From the NCBI GenBank assembly GCA_030734395.1, contig JAUZTG010000020.1, positions 124,001 through 188,000 of the forward strand: a stretch of 64,000 nt of DNA, in the 5' to 3' direction. The notes under the pieces are model-generated. The model was not told the DNA's origin. It worked only from the letters and a program-made list of their open reading frames with translations, and did no database searches. The position numbers and the translations under genes were made by a program. The DNA comes from Sarocladium kiliense. Lineage: Eukaryota; Ascomycota; Sordariomycetes; Hypocreales; Sarocladiaceae. This document shows, one piece after another, positions 36,361 through 48,545 of this stretch. The first letter of the stretch is position 1. Each line of letters begins with the position of its first letter.

Positions 36361-36756
36361 GAGCTGGCAAAGCCCGGTGCGGACGAGTCGAGGTTATCAA
36401 GGTGTTCTGGCACAGGCCGCGTCACTGTATCAATACAAGCAAAGAGCATACAATGACACAACACCCATAACATTGTGCTGTTGCGATCTTCGAAGTCTAT
36501 CAGATATCAAGTATCAGATTGCCAACAGATGCCCTGCTGTGTATGGCCAGTGTCTAAAGCTATCAAGGTATTTTTTTTTGTACAGCAACCAGCCGTCAGC
36601 TCCTCAACACCAACCGGTCCTTAGCAAATCCCCCGGATCTATACCCTCAGGTCTAAAACAAATTTGTCGCCTCAAGGGAGCTGCTGATCCGCCAGCTCGT
36701 TCCCTGCATCCTGTGAACTCCGGCCGAAAATACATGAATTCCGAACAAAATCCTCT
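36361..36756. other. Convergent region DUF1770 gene / WHIM gene
   Basis: About 400 bases between two stop codons, holding both 3' untranslated regions. A T10 run lies near 36571-36580. Nothing else was recognised. Confidence 0.55.
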
Positions 36757-38915
36757 TTAATCTTGTTTGCCAACACTAAGCGGCGTGGATGCCGCCAGTT
36801 GTGCGTTAGGCTTCTCAGGGCTTCCACGATAAGCCAAGGGTATAGCCGACAGGGGAGCGTCTTCAGGTACGCTTGCTTGTGCGCTGGCTGGGACGGAGCC
36901 CGAAGTTGTTGGTCTGTCGTTCTTATCGACGGTTCCGGTGGCTTGGGACATGGTGTCCCCAGACACCGCAGGTTTCGTACCCTCAGTGGCGTTGTCCGCT
37001 TGTGCAACGGCCCCGTTCTCCATCTCGCTCAGGGGACCCTCCTGAGTTTGAGGTCTGCTGTCTTCCTCCTCTGGCGCCACCGGCATAAAGTTCACAGCTT
37101 GCGTGTTGGGCGATAACACAGTTCGCAGCTTGGGTGGCGTTACCGACAATTTGACCATCAGACTCTGAGGCTGGTCATTGATGTCGTCATCCACCATTGC
37201 TTCATCCTCGTCGAACTCATCCTCCTCCTCCTCCGACTCCTCAGGCACATGCGCATCTTCTTCATCATCGCCAAATTCCGCTTCGGTCCCCTCGTCGTCC
37301 GAATCAGCCGAGGTGTTGCGGCGTGATGCCCTCCGAGAGTCTGTCCATCCGTTAGAACCATGTGTTGGAGCTGCGGCACGTCGCGGCCGGCCAGTGGGCC
37401 CTAACGAGTTTTCATATTCGTGTTCGGACATGTCACCCTGTACACTGCCTGGCGCACTCTCGTCCACATTCAGGCGTGGAGGAGCCCGGATTTGGCGTCC
37501 ACTCGAGGTGGTCACTGGTCCAGTTTCCGCTGGCGTACTTGTTCCAGTGTTGCGTGCTGAGCGTCTCTGCGTCGAATCTGAAAAGACCATATCCTCGTCA
37601 TCGGAGTACGTGTACTTTATGCGCTTTCCACGTGTCCGGCCTTCGTACATTGAAAAGCCAGGTTCCGGTCGTTTGAACCGCTCCTTTTGCATTTGTCGAT
37701 ATTCCCTGCGTTTGCGTTTCTTGATGCGAAGTCAGCAATTGGATTGCAATGGCAGTAGCCAGATGGGTGTCGCTTACATCGTCTCCTGCTTCGAAGCGCG
37801 GAATCGCCTGTAGCATCTTGTGACTCAGTTTCTTCGCCTTCGGGCCGCCATCCTTGGTGTCCAGCTTCTCGGCAAGTGCTTTAATCTCGTCTATGGTGCC
37901 AGCCACGCTCCACCAGGTCCGATTGGTGCCTGCTGGGTTGCTCTCCCGATAAACACGGAAGTTGGTGTCGTCCAGGCCTTCGATCAAAAAGTATCTCCTC
38001 TTGTCACCGTCAGTGCCCCATGGCTGTACCGACCGAGGCTGATTCAGGTCGTCGTCGTGTCGGTTCTGCTTATACGATTGATTGATGAGGGTCTTGACAG
38101 TGTCTGATGCGGCCATCGCCCAAAGGATGAGCATCCGAAGTAGCAAGAGCTGTATGCTGTCAGCACATGTCCACAAAGGTTCAAGGCTTAACACTGACCC
38201 TCTGTGTGGGGTTCATTGTGTTGAATGAGCCACCGCCTGACAGAGGGCTCTTGTCATCCCATTCCTTAGCCCATTGGTTCTTGTGGGATGCAATGGCATC
38301 CTCGAGCGCGCGTCCGTAGTGACCTGGTCTGTTTTGTTTGTTAGCTTTTGGATCGGATGATTAGACTGAGGATGCTGCATACTTAACGTCTTGCTTGCGA
38401 TTGAGCAGCAGACCCAGCAAAGCACAAAGGAAGTGTTCGACTCGATCGCCAGGGATCGCCTCCACAACGTCGCGCTCGAGTTCCTGAGGTCCGAAGTGTG
38501 CTAGCGACTTCGGAAACGCGTCGCTAAAGCGATTTCTGAACATGACAATGAACTGCGATGGTCAGCGAGGTCCGCATATTTTACAGACGCGATCTGGCGC
38601 GTCGGTAGTGGGCAACGCGTATTGAAGCCAAGCTCGACCGCAGATACAGCGCAATGATCCCAAGAGTATTTCACATACAGCAATGTCAGGATTATCAGCA
38701 AGCACGTATTCGTGAGGTGGTGATGGCGAGCGCTTTCGTGGTGGCGGCGATGGTTCGCGCGGCGGTTGCTCTGACAGCTTTGGGAAGAACTTCAGGATGC
38801 CAGACTTGGTGCGCGCTGGCTCGGCATCGCTGAGGTCGTCCAGCTCATCGTGAGAGGGCGCGGGAGATAGAGATGAGAGAGAGGAAAGATCTGAAGACTC
38901 ATCGCCGGAAGCCAT
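36757..38915 (-). CDS. DDT/WHIM-motif chromatin-associated protein
   Basis: Five exons (38915-38679, 38552-38383, 38328-38199, 38149-37778, 37719-36757) encode 623 residues. After a Ser/Pro-rich acidic N-terminus, residues ~80-136 look like a DDT-type helical domain (FIVMFRNRFSDAFPKSLAHF). Residues ~230-275 carry the WHIM2/WSD pattern, RRYFLIEG then FRVYRES then TWWSVAGTIDEIKALAEKL. A basic KKRKRREYR block follows at the last exon junction, then a FKRPEPGFSMYEGRTRGKRIKYTY segment and a long acidic run at about 443-488. The WHIM/DDT pair is known from ISWI-partner subunits and RSF1-like proteins, where it contacts linker DNA and the remodeller. The exact complex is inferred. The exon 5 acceptor was set by frame; it restores KKRKRREYRQMQKERF. 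Confidence 0.8.
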
Positions 38916-40294
38916 GCTGGGCTCTCTTCGTCGTGCTGGTGCTGCTGGGCGCGAGGTTGAGAAGTGGAGGGTGGAGTGGGAGAAGGGAACTGAGCACGAC
39001 GTAAGTGCTCAAACACAATTCGCACCCACGCGCCAACCCGCCGCTTGAGCCCCGGCACCCAGGGATTGCCCCCTACCTAGCACAGGAATGGGCGATGTCG
39101 GTCATCCTCTCCGGGCTTTGAGTCTGATGTTCATTTCATTGTAACCTTTTGATCGCTATATGGGCCCTGAGGCACGGGACGGGACAATGGTCTGAGACAG
39201 ATGGCAAGACACTGCGAAGTCGATGCTCATCCAAGTATTTTCTTTCCCAGTGAATGTATCGTCGGTCTCTGCGTTGCTTACACCAGTGCGCACAACCGTA
39301 CGTGAGGCTTGGAGATGCACTCGAGTCTTTGAGACAACATTTTTTGAAGTGACGGCAGATCGGCTTGGCCCCACTATCGACTGGGAACTGGCTGTACTTG
39401 ATTTGGATGAGGATCTCTCTTCCTGCCTTCGCTCAAGACTACCCAAATGCTCTGAGCACTCGAGTCTAATAGTATGAGTAATGCAAGGCAACTATCAACA
39501 GGGTGTCATCAGAACTTATGTTTGCCCAACAAGGACCCAGTTGTGGCCATGATAAGCAAAACTACGAGGGTATGTTGACGGTTGCACAATCCCCATGTCA
39601 GTGACACTAACTATCCCTCTCGACGTCAGATCTTCTGATCAACAAAATAAGGAGACACACATAATGGCCCTACGGATCAGCTAAGAAAGACTGTAGATTC
39701 GACGTATTGAGAAGATTGAGACTTTGGGTGCCAGCTTCCTCAGCAAAAGGCTGGGGGCGGCATTATCTCCCTCCTGAACTTCTAGAGACACAGGACACCT
39801 GCTCGTAGACCATCCAGGATCTCCAGTGGTTACACTAGTAGCTCATGGCCTGAGAGCAACTGAACAAAACAGGTGGGCAGGCGACTTACCGTAGCGCCCT
39901 GTGATAGTTCACCGGCACTTCCTTCGGTACACCGTAACGAAACAATATAAGATCGCATGGTGGCTCCCAAGTACATAATGGAATACTTATATGTATTCAG
40001 GTTACTAAAAGGGTCATTGTGCTCAAAACATCGACTTCGGTATATTTCTGACCACGCCCATGACCTCAACTGCTGTTGGGTCTCTGGTTGAGAGTCATTT
40101 ACTGTCCCGTTCGGGTTAGCGTCTGGGTGCCGGAGAATCTCCCAATTCGAGCTCACGTGATTGTGTTTGAGCCGGAAGGTAGGGCTCCACTCCACACACC
40201 TTGAATATTTTCGAATTCCCGACTTTCCCAGCGACTTTGCTGACGGCCTTACCTTCCGACACCTTTCCATTGCATCGACGAACAACCAGTCGCA
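38916..40294. other. Divergent promoter region WHIM gene / uL2
   Basis: 1.4 kb between two start codons. It includes the uL2 promoter and leader, with a CCTTGAATATTTTCGAATTCCCGACTTTCC segment split over 40199-40228 just ahead of the start. A minus-strand frame (39830-40375) overlaps the uL2 first exon antisense and is not credible. No other gene was seen. Confidence 0.55.
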
Positions 40295-41322
40295 ATGGGT
40301 AGAGTTATTCGCAACCAGCGCAAGGGCCGTGGCTCTATCTTCAGTCAGTAACCCTCGGACGAATTTCGCCAACATGACGAGAAATCTCGCGATGTACTGA
40401 CATTTTCTTCCTTTTCACAGCGGCCAACACGCGCCTGAACAAGGCTCCCGCCAAGTTCAGAAACCTCGACTACGCCGAGCGCCATGGCTACCTCCGTGGT
40501 GTTGTGAAGGAGATCGTCCACGATGCCGGCAAGTACCCCGAATTTTGCACCCAGTCGAATCGAACGCACCGAACCCGAACGAGTCGCAGATGAAGCGTCA
40601 TGGGCAGATCAACATGATTGAAGATGGACTTGGGCTGACGGATATTTGATTTACAGGTCGTGGTGCTCCTCTCGCCAAGGTCGTCTTCCGCCACCCCTAC
40701 AAGTTCAAGCAGGTTACCGAGACCTTCATTGCCAACGAGGGCATGTACACTGGCCAGTTCATCTACGCCGGTAAGAAGGCTGCGCTCACTGTCGGCAACG
40801 TCCTTCCCGTCGGTGAGATGCCTGAGGGTACCGTCGTCACCAACGTCGAGGAGAAGATCGGCGACCGTGGCACCCTCGGCCGTACCTCTGGCAACTACAT
40901 CACCATCATTGGCCACAACCCCGATGAGGGCAAGACCCGCATCAAGCTCCCCTCCGGCTCCAAGAAGGTTGTCCACTCTAGCTCCCGTGGCATGATCGGT
41001 ATCGTCGCTGGTGGCGGCCGTACCGACAAGCCTCTCCTGAGTACGTATTTCTCTGCAAATTGGTGGGTTCTAGTGATCATGGTTCTAATGTTCTACAGAG
41101 GCTTCTCGTGCCAAGCACAAATTCGCCGTCAAGCGCAACAGCTGGCCCAAGACTCGTGGTGTTGCCATGAACCCCGTCGATCACCCTCACGGTGGTGGTA
41201 ACCACCAGCATATTGGTAAGGCTTCGACCATCTCCCGGTACGCCGCCCAGGGTCAAAAGGCCGGTCTTATTGCTGCACGGAGAACGGGTCTGCTGCGTGG
41301 TACTCAGAAGACCAAGGAGTAG
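40295..41322 (+). CDS. RPL2: 60S ribosomal protein uL2
   Basis: Four exons (40295-40343, 40421-40528, 40657-41040, 41099-41322) encode 254 residues, exactly the yeast length. Start MGRVIRNQRKGRGSIFTANT, then YLRGVVKEIVHDAGRGAPLA, IGDRGTLGRTSGNY, and near the C-terminus the conserved NPVDHPHGGGNHQHIG loop whose His lies near the peptidyl-transferase centre. The second intron (40529-40656) starts with GC, not GT: GCAAGT fits the strong GC-AG donor consensus. It is required by frame, since GAT GCC G must join GT CGT GGT to give HDAGRGAP. The gene is followed on the same strand, after 524 bases, by adenosine kinase. Confidence 0.96.
40529..40656 (+). other. GC-AG intron in uL2
   Basis: This 128-base intron begins GCAAGT and ends TTTACAG, with a GGGCTGACGG branch-like site about 20 bases upstream of the acceptor. 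No GT near the junction keeps the conserved HDAGRGAP reading, so the non-canonical donor is forced by the protein sequence. Confidence 0.9.
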
Positions 41323-41846
41323 AGCGGTTGGCTGGGAAGTCATGGTCTCATTGGGATGGTGTTGTACTGGCTTGCTTGCACACAGGAAAGGTTCTGCTGA
41401 GGGCAGAAGTCTGGTAGTCCGAGAGCAAGTTCAAAATGAATTTTTTCGGCGCATACCACGCTATGGAAGCTATGGAATAAAATGTCTGTGATGTATACCT
41501 ACTTTGATGTTGAAGCAGTGCACCGGTGATGGTATGGTGACTGCAGCAACTGTGCCCAGCCGGTCTCCAGAAGGTGCTTGTCTGAAGGGCCATAAATGAC
41601 CAGCCCAACACTACTTTGAGAGTATTATGTACTGCGAACGTCGTGCCGACCAACTCGACCACGTTCTGATTCTCTGATGTCCTATTGCCGCAAGGATCAG
41701 CCGGCTCTGGATCCCATCAAAATTCAACTCGGGGGCGACCCCACCACTAATTCTTGCCCCTCCATCTCCCCTCCGACTCTCCTAAACACTTTACCATCCA
41801 AAAACAACCAGGAATTGTGAATTCTACTTCCCAAACATCATTCATT
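41323..41846. other. Tandem spacer uL2 to adenosine kinase
   Basis: About 520 bases that must hold the uL2 terminator and the adenosine kinase promoter. The last ~100 bases are C/T-rich plus A-runs, as in leaders. No gene was recognised. Confidence 0.55.
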
Positions 41847-43172
41847 ATGGCCGCACAAAAGGAATACCAACTTCTCTGCCTCGAGAACCCTCTGCTTGGT
41901 TCGTCAATTCCATCCTGGGGCTCAAGAGCCTCCAATGTCCGTAACGCGGGGTTGTGTTGACTATTATGCTAACAAGTGTCGCATCAGACATTCAGGCTGT
42001 CGGCGACCAGGCCCTGCTCGACAAGTATGGCCTCAAGGCCAACGACGCCATTCTCGCCGAGGAGAAGCACAAGCCTCTTTACGAGGACCTGCTGAACAAC
42101 TACGATGCGAAGCTCATTGCTGGCGGCGCTGCTCAGAACACTGCCCGTGGTGCCCAGTACATCCTCCCCCCTAACAGCGTCGTCTACCTCGGTGGTGCTG
42201 GCGATGACAAGTACTCCGCTATCCTCCACGATGCCGTCAAGGCTGCTGGTCTCCGCGTTGAGTACCGTGTCGACCCCAAGGAGCAGACTGGTCGCTGCGG
42301 TGTCGTCATCACCGGTCACAACCGCAGCCTGTGCACCGATCTCGGTGCCGCCAACCACTACGACCTTGAGCACCTGAAGAAGCCCGAGATCTGGAGCCTC
42401 GTTGAGAATGCCGAGTTCTTCTACATCGGTGGCTTCCACTTCACTGGTATGTCATCTTGCATTTCGTGCATTGACCTCAAGCTAACAGCCTGTTCTCACT
42501 CACAGTCTGCCCCCCTGCCATCATGGAGATCGCTAAGCACGCCGCTGCCAACGACAAGCCCTTGATTCTCTCTCTCTCTGCTCCCTTCATCCCTCAGTTC
42601 TTCAAGGAAGTCGTCGATGCCAGTGCCCCTTACTGGGACTACATCATTGGCAACGAGACCGAGGTCGCCGCCTACGCCGAGTCCCACAACTTGCCCTCTA
42701 AGGAGCCCAAGGATGTCTGCCGCTACCTCGCCGACCTGCCCAAGGAGAACACCAAGCGCAAGCGTGTTGCCATTGTCACCCAGGGCACTGAGCCTACCTT
42801 TGTTGCTGTTCAGGGTGAGCCCGAGATCAAGGTGTTCCCTGTCCATGCCATCGCCGAGGACGAGATCTACGACACCAATGGTGCTGGCGATGCCTTCGCT
42901 GGTGGCTTCGTCGCTGGTCTTGTCCAGGGCAAGCCTATTGAGACCGCCATCGACATGGGTCAGTGGCTTGCACGCCTGAGCATCAAGGAGCTCGGTCCCT
43001 CGTAAGTCATTCCATTTGCTATGTCCTCATTGTGTCCTCTACCAACAAAATACGACCAATTCACTTTTCTCCCTGATGAAAGAGGACCCCCATTGCCGAA
43101 CACAAACAACATGACTAACTCCCTTTCCTCATCAGATACCCTTTCCCGAAGCAGCAATACCAGCCATCTTAA
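41847..43172 (+). CDS. ADO1: Adenosine kinase
   Basis: Four exons (41847-41898, 41988-42446, 42506-43001, 43136-43172) encode 347 residues, typical for the family. It is a PfkB/ribokinase-fold enzyme that phosphorylates adenosine to AMP with ATP and keeps the S-adenosylmethionine cycle moving. Seen: the substrate-side LLCLENPLLDIQAVG start, IAGGAAQNTARGAQY with the Gly-Gly-Ala-Asn/Gln region, the GNETEVAAYA segment (219-228), and the C-terminal PfkB signature DTNGAGDAFAGGF (293-305) with the catalytic Asp at 299. The last exon is only 37 bases and adds YPFPKQQYQPS. Codon use is strongly C-ending, as in the ribosomal protein genes, suggesting high expression. Confidence 0.95.
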
Positions 43173-43738
43173 GAAGAGTAAACGTCTTCCGATCTGAGTG
43201 ATGAGAATGTAGATTGTGGCGTTGAAGGATAGCAAACCATGGGAAATACGGTTTCAACAACGGCGTTTTGCAGACATGAGGTGCGAGGCCCACGGAGATC
43301 GTGGCCCGCGTTGCATAGCGATTTAGCATCCTCCACGATGCAAGCAAAGGCATCAGCGCATTCAAGATGCGACACTGGATTAAAACAATACAATTTCTTT
43401 GAGCCTGCCTGATGACGCCTTGGAGGTCGACGATGTCCCAGACTCGTGACGATTCTTGTTTGTGACGTACGTGCCGTCCCAAAGGTCCTCGCGGACTGCG
43501 CTTGAGCAAGACTCGCTGTCCCCATAGGGTAAGGTAAAGGTTGGGGGATCCTCAGATTGACAACGCATCACGGTCGCTGGCTTGTAAAGTATTGCAATGG
43601 GGGGATTCCGTCCGTTAAGCTGTCGAATTGAGCTGAACTGGGAGAGCCTGTGCATGGTGATCACATAGAGCAACATGCCGGCCTTCTCATACGAATTATG
43701 CTTCTCCGGTGGTGTTCCGGAGTTCGTAGCCTGTGGCT
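43173..43738. other. Convergent region adenosine kinase / EST1-like
   Basis: About 570 bases between stop codons. It should hold the two 3' untranslated regions; no gene, RNA or repeat was recognised. Confidence 0.55.
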
Positions 43739-46577
43739 TCAGTCCTTGAGGGCTCCATCAAAGATGGCTGCATTGTAAGATGACGTCGTGTTGTCAACTT
43801 GTCGCTGCCTATCGCTGGGTACTGAGCTTTGCCATAAGTCGCTCGAGGTTACTCTACGACCCCCAGATCCAGGCATTGTCAGGCCTAGCTGCATTCCGTC
43901 CGCTGGGGTACCCTGGTACAAGCTACTCGGATGGGAGAACCCTGACATGTTTGTTGACATGGGCATGGAGCTGTTCGGGTTTGGAGCCCAAGGTGAGGCA
44001 ACCGAAATTTGCCGCGACTTCAACGCATGAGAGTCTGGTGACCAATGGCTAAAGGAAGACGTGCGCGGCGCGCTTCCAGCACCACTGAAAGACTGCAGCA
44101 ACTCGTTCCTGTGAGCATCTTCGGCGGAAGGAGAGAAGGGGCTCCTTAGAGGGCCAGGCAGTCGACCTTGGGATACAGCTGAAGCTGATCTATCCGCAAG
44201 TGGTGACTGCAGGTGATCCTGCAACAATTCATTGGGCTTCCTTGCACCCTGGGAATCAGCTGTATGTCTCGACTGGCCGGAGAATGTCTCAGGGTGATCT
44301 CTGCTCCCCTTCTGTGGAGTCGGCGTGTGAAGCCAGCCCCAGGGGAGTTGTTCAAAAGTTGTCGGTAGCACGGTGCCTCCAGGGCTTCTCTGCGCTGCTA
44401 CTGTCCCGAAGACCTCTTCCGCTGTAGCACTGTGCAGTCCATACGAGGTCTCTGATGGGGCAGTGATTTGTCCAGCAGATTGTGGGGTGGGCGGCTTCAA
44501 AAAGGGCGTAAGCATGCTCATGACCGTGTTCTCAGTGTCATCGTTGGTGATGTCGTCGCCATTAGTGAAGTCAGACCATGTTGGCTCATTGGACTGAAGA
44601 GCCAAAGCGTTTGCTGAAGTTGCAAGCTGCACAGACTTTCCTGAACCGGTCCGGGGACGAAGGATATCTGCAGGTGTCTCAGGTTGTGCCTTCAAACGGA
44701 CTGTCGTTTCTGCACCGTTCGCTAGTTGCGCAACCTGTGGCGTATTTGGCGAGTATTCGAAAACAAGTGCGTCTTCCACAATGTGATAAGCCAAGGGAAC
44801 AACCTGATCTCCCGCGAAGAAGTAACCAATGCGAAGAATGTCCAGAAGTCGGGCTAGCGATTCTTTGTGAACATCAGCGCCGACAGCCTGGTGCTCTCGT
44901 CGAGGCTTGACTTCTCCCGCGTCGTTGCAGTAGCATCGACATGCTTCTGGCACTTCGTCGTGTTCTAACGTTTGAAGGCCACGAATCTCCAAATCCTCCG
45001 ATAACAAATATGGGCACGAGGCGAGCCCCTTATGCTCTGTTGCCTCTGCACACAGCAACGTCAGGGCTCGGCTGAGATTCTCAAGCATGGCAGGGACGAG
45101 GCCCCCAGTTGCCTCAGGGGCTTTGAAGATCTCATTTCTTCGGGATGACAACCATATCATGTATATCCTCAGCATGGGAAGCAAATGCGAAAGAATCGGT
45201 GGAAATTCATCGTTCTGGAAAGTCTGCGGGTCTGACTTTCTGGCACGCCCATGTTTGTCGAGTTCGGCTCCGAGAACGTCACAAATGACTGTAGCAAAGC
45301 GTGCATTCAGTGCCATGGTGAATCTTGCGAACTGTAGATCAGAGTCCTTTTTCGAGCCTATTCCGCCTCAGTTCAACAAGTTTCAGGGCGCTTATGGGTG
45401 CCAGACTTACCAGAGTATTTCAAACCTGCAATATGGAAAGCCGCAATGTTAATCAGGATTGCCTTGAGCAGTATGTCGCCTGCTTCTGGGTTCTTCGCCA
45501 TCATATCAAGGCGGTGAATTACCTCGCCTTCCAACTCAGCATGCTGTGAGAAGGGCTCGCCTTTGTAGAAGAGCGCATGAAGCCTAACAAACCACATCGA
45601 AAAGGTATCGCGAGGGCTCGCCGAAACCTGGCGAGGAGCTGGCGTGTTTGGCGCACGAAGATCTCTAAATTTCGACTCGAGGTTACCTCTCGCATTTGGA
45701 TGAGGTTCCGCCGCCGCCCAGGCTCGATAGAACCGATAGACAACTTCGAGCTGGTTGCCTTCATCCAGCTGGATGATGCCCATCTGGTGATGGCCAAACC
45801 CAGACTCGGGGAGGAGGTCATTTGCCAGAGCATAGTATGTCAGAGCTGAGTCGTAGCCGCCAAACTTCTTGTACTTGGCTTGCACCCTATAGCGAGCAAG
45901 ATCTCCTAAGCGAATCAAAGTGGCGTGGCAGGACCTCAGGACCAACCGGTTGAGCTTCTCTGGCACGGGACTGATCATGTCATCCGCTGCGGGCTGCTCA
46001 ACCTCGATCCCGTTCGCAATGCGTTTGAGTTCTTGGATATCGTAGCGCGCTGTGATGCGCTGGACATATCCCTTATAGAACTTCTGGGCAATGCGCAGGA
46101 AGTTCTGGTACATCTTCTCGACCTTCCTCTTCTCTACCACGTGCGCATTTCCCTTCAGCCTTCCGAGAGCGCGTCGATATTCGGAGTTGACTGATGTGTG
46201 GAGTGTCCACAGGACATTCTCGGTCTTCTCTTCGGCCGCAAATTCGAAGTCGAGAAAGATTGTCTGAACGCAAGAGAGTCGCAGGGTTTCCAGGAGACTG
46301 TCAATCTTCTCGAATTGCGCTAGGTCAATGCTGCCATCGGACTGGAATTTTTCAATCTGCTTCAACAAATGCTTCCGGACCTTCATGGCGTGGCTATTTT
46401 TCGCAGGTCAGCTTCTGTCTACAGTCGATCCTTCCTGATCGACTTAAGTTGTGCGACAGAGCACTGCAACAATGGCGCGTGCGCAGGTCACCAGTCAGAC
46501 CAATTCAAGCGCCGTGGAAAGACTCACTGCCATGTTTGGCCAGCTGGTGAGGCTGGCGCATTATTGTTCGAGGCCAT
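43739..46577 (-). CDS. EST1/EBS1/SMG7-family protein
   Basis: Three exons (46577-46528, 46393-45411, 45357-43739) encode 883 residues. The N-terminal half matches the EST1 N-terminal and DNA/RNA-binding regions, a TPR-rich 14-3-3-like fold: FLRIAQKFYKGYVQRI, HATLIRLGDLARYR, YYALANDLLPESGFGHHQMGII and FVRLHALFYKGEPF are hallmark segments. The C-terminal half is Ser/Pro/Gln-rich and low complexity; no PIN nuclease domain is present, unlike SMG6. Family members act in telomerase recruitment (Est1) or nonsense-mediated decay (Ebs1/SMG7). In filamentous fungi I would lean to the decay role, but this is inference. The second intron acceptor was chosen as GGAATAG at 45358 because only it rejoins the frame, giving KYSGSKKDSDLQFARF. 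Confidence 0.87.
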
Positions 46578-47488
46578 GACAGCGGACTTCAAGTCTCAGT
46601 CAAGGCTCCAATTCGGGGTGGGCAACCCCGGAGACCCCGTCGCACGGCGCACGGCGCGGAGTTCTGGCTGTGAGGTTGGTATATCAGCTAGGCCACCGTC
46701 TCAGACTCATGGTTCGAATCGCGGCGGTCCTGACAGTCCATAACTGAGGATCGCGGACGGTGTCGCGTATGATGATGCTTGGGGCGTGTGATGGTCCTCA
46801 GCGACAGGATCACTCATTGGAAGAGTGAATATGCGCTGACAGAAATGGGGGTTGATCTCGTACCAAGAAATCATACAAGGGGGAAACAAGCTGCAGAGAG
46901 GTCCGGTCTCGCAGCAGCACAAGGGAAATCCAATAATAAATTGCAAAGTTGGTTGGGCGTCGCAAGCCTCGAATGTTGTTGAACCCCTCAAGATTTCCAT
47001 TCGGGCCCTCTCCGGGTGATCTGGCACTTGCTCACGGCTGGTACCGGTGCAACGTCGGGTTCTACAAGCCGATGGGACAGTTGTCAAGTAGATGACATGA
47101 TATTCAACTCATGAGTGATATTTGAGTTCTAGAATGTCTCATTGCAGTAATGAAATATCCTGATAGACCGGCATTCGGCTCACAGACTGCCAATGTGATG
47201 AGCTGCAGGGTATCAACCCCGGCCCGGAACTGCCCCGCCATCGCATTGGATCTGCGTCGCACTGACGCTGAATCACAATGAATATCAGAAAACCACTATA
47301 AGGCACACAGTCAACTTCTCCAAGCTACGAGACGACCCCGCGAAGCACTAGAGCAATACGACAGAGCACGTTTGTCGTTGGCCGGGAACGCAAACGCTCA
47401 TCAAATCGAGGCCCTCAGAGGGGGATACTGGTTGCTGTCACAGATCTAATGTAACTTAAAGCCCCATCTCACCGCAACGAAAGAAAGG
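46578..47488. other. Divergent promoter region EST1-like / ZNF511-like
   Basis: About 900 bases between start codons. A GGTTCGAATC string at 46711-46720 resembles a tRNA B box, but no acceptor, D or anticodon stems can be built around it. No gene was recognised. Confidence 0.55.
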
Positions 47489-48325
47489 ATGAAGCGCTCA
47501 CGCGAGTCTGAAGAAGACTCCGGCTCAGAGCCAGATTCGTTGGATGCCCCAAGAGCAGCACAGTCTGACCTTAGCCTCCGCCACGTTTCTAAGATTACAG
47601 AGCTCGACATTGCAATCCTTGACGACGAAGAACCGGGAGTCGAGATGAAATGCTTCCTGCCTCCACACAAGGAGCCGCTTACGTTCGACTCTTACGAGGA
47701 GTACGAATCACATTACCGCAGCTACCATACGCACCGCTGTCTCGACTGTCGGAAGAACTTCCCCTCGGAGCACTTGCTTAATGTACATATTGAGGAATGG
47801 CACGATCCTCTGGTCGTGGTCAAGAGGGATCGGGGAGAGCACACCGTGAGTACTTGTCATAGTCCCACCTGGTACAATCATTGCTGACTGGAATATTCCA
47901 AGTACTCTTGTTTCGTTGAGGGGTGTGAGCGGAAATGCATGACGCACCAAAAACGGCGAATGCACTTGATAGACAAGCACATGTACCCGAAAAACTACTT
48001 CTTTGGCATCACCAAAGATGGCATAGATGGAAGACGGTCACTCTTGAATGACGGACCACATAACAGACGCAGGTCGTCCACGAGTATCCCTAGTAAGGAG
48101 TCGCGCCGACGTGCGAGCCTTATCGGAGAGCAGAGCTCGAAGCAACGTGACGGCCCGAAGCATATGGCCCCCGAGGAGGGCAAGGATCTGAAGAAGGACA
48201 GCGATGAACCCTCTGAGCAACCAGACACGACCATGGCAGACCTCACTGGGGCTATGTCGTCTCTCAACTTCGTACCGCCAAGTGTTCGATTCGGTAAAGG
48301 TCGAGCAGGATTCTCGAAGCGATAG
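47489..48325 (+). CDS. ZNF511-type C2H2 zinc-finger protein
   Basis: Two exons (47489-47845, 47903-48325) encode 259 residues. After an acidic/Ser-rich N-terminus there are C2H2-like units: HRCLDCRKNFPSEHLLNVHIEEWHD (about 82-106 in two parts) and, straight after the intron, YSCFVEGCERKCMTHQKRRMHLIDKH followed by MYPKNYFF. The combination of these spaced fingers with the YPKNYFF block is the pattern of the eukaryotic ZNF511 family, whose function is poorly known. The C-terminus is basic and Ser/Arg-rich, then acidic, ending with VRFGKGRAGFSKR. A nuclear, nucleic-acid-binding role is inferred. The intron contains the only in-frame stop between the fingers, so splicing is needed. Confidence 0.85.
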
Positions 48326-48545
48326 CATAGCGGAAAGCGCGGCATACTTTGCATAGCATTAGGATCGAAATAATGACTTGATGACAACACGGCCGTTGAA
48401 AACCCATACCTGAGGCTCCTGTCCTTCATCCTTTTAAAACGCCAAATCATCACGCTGTGAGGAGTTCCCTGTACCCTCATACAATGCTCCTCGTCATACG
48501 TATCGTGCAAACTGACAAGTCTGTAATTTCCCATTCGTCGTTTAC

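Noticed and set aside
37178..37813. 211-codon plus-strand Ser-rich frame
   Set aside because: Antisense to the acidic region of the WHIM protein; poly-Ser arises from GAA/GAG/GAC codons read in reverse.
40529..40656. Possible snoRNA in the uL2 GC-AG intron
   Set aside because: AGATGAAG and GGCTGACG resemble boxes C and D only loosely and no closing stem is present; the CTGAC fits a branch site.
46700..46750. tRNA-like B box (GGTTCGAATC)
   Set aside because: The flanking bases cannot form T, D, anticodon and acceptor stems on either strand.
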